This document shows positions 61,945 to 64,000 of a DNA stretch of 64,000 nucleotides, piece by piece. Source of the DNA: Ophthalmolycus amberensis. Its lineage: Eukaryota; Chordata; Actinopteri; Perciformes; Zoarcidae. The DNA lies in assembly GCA_024529925.1 (NCBI GenBank), contig JAFEUB010001118.1, forward strand, positions 310,001 through 374,000, in the 5' to 3' direction. Position numbers and translations under genes: made by a program. Positions within the stretch are counted from its first letter, which is position 1; each line of letters begins with the position of its first letter. Below the pieces are notes generated by a model. It was given only the letters and a program-made list of their open reading frames with translations. It ran no database searches and was not told where the DNA came from.

Positions 61945-62290
61945 CCAGTGCTGGGTGATGTTACTTTTAAAAGTAACGAATACCATTACAACGTTGGTGC
62001 CATTTAAAAGTAACCTGTTACAGCCACTGAGAAAAGTAACTCCTAAGAGCCCTTTTCCATGACCAAAAATGAAAACCTCTGCGATTCCTTGCGCCTGTTG
62101 GTTATACATCTACGTCTCGTCTCATCTCGTCACAGCCCAAAGAGCCTCGCCGCCCACAAGTGTTGTTGGCGCTTCTCTAAATTGCTGGGGACGCTTCTTC
62201 TTATTCTCAGGCACAATTTGCAATTCACTGCGATGTCCTTTTAACGAACAGCTTATTTGAAAACGTAAATAAATAACTGATTACTTGAAT
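61945..62290. repeat. Dispersed repeat with AAAAGTAAC units
   Basis: CCAGTGCTGGGTGATGTTAC, TTTTAAAAGTAACGAATACC, AAAAGTAACCTGTTACAG and GAGAAAAGTAACTCC resemble the CAGTGTTGGG...AGTAAC repeats of fish. A related ACTGATTACTTGAATTACTG lies at 62275-62294. Confidence 0.5.
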
Positions 62291-62345
62291 TACTGTACGT
62301 TGAGGAGATTACGAGAAGTTTGATTATACAATTACGACGTCTTGC

Positions 62346-63325
62346 CTCGAATTCAGTGGCGGCTGGTGGAAAATGTTCTAGGTGGGGCCATCCTATCAAT
62401 TTCAGCAAACATCCCAGTATGATTTAATGCAAAAAAAATGTAAGTATCAAACACGCATTATTACTTGGCAGTTAAATATTTAACATGTATTCCAACACGA
62501 AAACAATCAGTAAATAACACTTATATAATATAATATGACATGTTTATTTATTGAGATGCCCCTATGGACCTTGTTATAGGAGGTAAAGATCAGGAGAAGT
62601 AAACATGAAGTGTAATTATGAATACTGATGTTAAATTAAGCTATGATGAGTTTTCACTGTTAATTTAACATCTCTATTACATGTTGATGCCTCCATGACC
62701 AAGTTAAGCAGATGAGACTGAGGCTATGTAGAAGAAAAGATGTTCACTTTGCCGAATATGTAGCTTAACAGAGTTCTCCATGTGTTCTCCTCTCAAACGG
62801 GTCTTGGAGGAGGAGTGCTCGCGCTGGCGCTCGCGCGTAGAGACTTCTCCTGACGAGAACGCGCAGCGAGGGGGGCTTGATCGTTCTAGCCCCAAGCTGA
62901 ATCTATTTGAGGGCGCTGATTGGCTAAATTGTATGTCACTCATTTATATCTTGAATCAGCAATTGGCTAAACTGCTTCATAGACCCGTCTCTTTTGGGCC
63001 AAAACGATCAAGCCCCCCTAGCTGCGCGTTCTCAGAGGTGTCGCGCACACAGACAGAGAGCACGAGCAGAGAGCACACAGGCTGAGAGCACGAGCAGAGA
63101 GCACACAGGCGGAGAGGACGAGCAGGAAAAGCATATATTTTGCGCAGATATCATATTTTACACACATTACTGGGTACATTCCACAGTTCAAAAACACAAA
63201 TATTGACAATTTGTATAATTTATGATTATTATAATTTTTTTTTTTTTTTTTTTTTTTTTTTTGTGTGGCTCATGGTGGGGCCATGCCCCATGGCCCTCTA
63301 TTGACCAGCCGCCACTGCTCGAATT
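62346..63325. mobile_element. Non-autonomous hAT-type element (964 bp) with 8-bp target duplication
   Basis: Terminal inverted repeats CAGTGGCGGCTGGT (62354-62367) and its complement (63304-63317) are flanked by perfect duplications CTCGAATT (62346-62353 and 63318-63325). CAGTG ends and an 8-bp duplication are hAT hallmarks. There is no transposase frame. Internal features are an inverted pair of 31 bp with one mismatch (62855-62885 / 63003-63033), a GAGAGCACACAGGC tandem array (about 63055-63125) and a 26-T run. Confidence 0.88.
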
Positions 63326-64000
63326 CCTTAAGTTTCCAACTCAACACATACTTATCTTTATGAGATAAATTACTTAAAACAACATTCAGTCTGAGGCGAA
63401 GTCATTAACCCATAACAGGCTTTAAAAAAAGCAGACAGAGCATGCAGCTGTGTTATTAAACCTGCTAGCTTCAACTTGACAGCCACCACAAGCTCTCCTG
63501 TTGCTACACCCGTACTGCCTGCACAGCGCAATGGGTACACACCTCAAAATGTTTCAAAATTGAAAATAAGGGTCTAAACAAATACCTTGAGTTAGGATAG
63601 GATCGACAACAATACGTGGGCAATGTGCTGCTTTTGACCAGGTGAGTTCACATACACAACTGTCACAGGCGTGGAAAATGGAGCCCGAAGAGGCCGATCA
63701 GCACCGGCAACAGTTGGACACTGACAGTGATGTAAAGGAGGGTGCAACAGTGATCCTTGTTTGGGATAATGTAACAAGGTGGTTTCACAGTAAATGCTTT
63801 GCATGTTGGCGCATTGCTCCGAGTGCATTTGTATATCAAAGGTCTCCATCTTGTGATGTTTTGCTTAAACCTGTATTTAGTTTATTTACAGCAGTAATAT
63901 ACAAAAATCTTCAGTTGGTATCACGATCTCATGCAAATAATCAAATTTTGATGATCAACATCACAAAATGACATACAGCGTGAGTGAGGAATGTTTAAAT
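63326..64000. other. 3' end of window
   Basis: A frame on the + strand (63642-63971) is open for 109 codons but shows no recognisable domain, and splice context is absent. No feature can be supported. Confidence 0.4.

Noticed and set aside
63642..63971. 109-residue frame at the window end
   Set aside because: Briefly considered as a BED-finger or hAT-like N-terminus, but the zinc-ligand spacing is not there.

Overview
The window is vertebrate nuclear DNA, almost certainly from a ray-finned (probably percomorph) fish. It has GT-AG introns, two conserved animal genes split into many short exons, very abundant (CA)n/(TG)n microsatellites, and dispersed repeat types that I recognise as common in teleosts. 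There are no operons, CRISPR arrays or bacterial features. All three genes are on the + strand.

Positions 1-20390 hold the 3' half of ift172, an intraflagellar transport IFT-B subunit. I could place 26 consecutive coding exons by splice sites, phase and the remembered human protein. They join without a frame break into 920 residues ending at the natural stop (19117-19119). The gene starts upstream of the window. A 3' UTR of about 1.25 kb follows, with a (CA)n tract directly after the stop and a 38-bp fully paired hairpin.

Positions 20391-28950 are intergenic. They hold dispersed repeats, a probable solo LTR (27515-27948) and some repeat-poor sequence that could be regulatory.

Positions 28955-58300 hold a complete msra gene (methionine-S-sulfoxide reductase A) in six coding exons, giving 236 residues. 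All active-site and recycling residues are present. The first exon encodes a mitochondrial-type presequence followed by an internal Met that could start a cytosolic form. Intron 1 (13.6 kb) and intron 5 (8.7 kb) are rich in repeats; intron 1 contains an uninterrupted (CA)n tract of about 529 bp.

Positions 60761-61471 hold a two-exon reading frame for a 113-residue protein that I do not recognise. The rest of the 3' end is AT-rich tandem sequence and a 964-bp non-autonomous hAT-type element with an 8-bp target duplication.

ift172 acts in cilium assembly and msra in repair of oxidised methionine. Nothing shows that they work together; they are simply neighbours. I found no clear undescribed multi-gene system. 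The most unusual signals are at RNA level: exons in both genes flanked by complementary UG and CA repeats, and the 3' UTR hairpin whose only non-Watson-Crick pairs are G-U on the sense strand.
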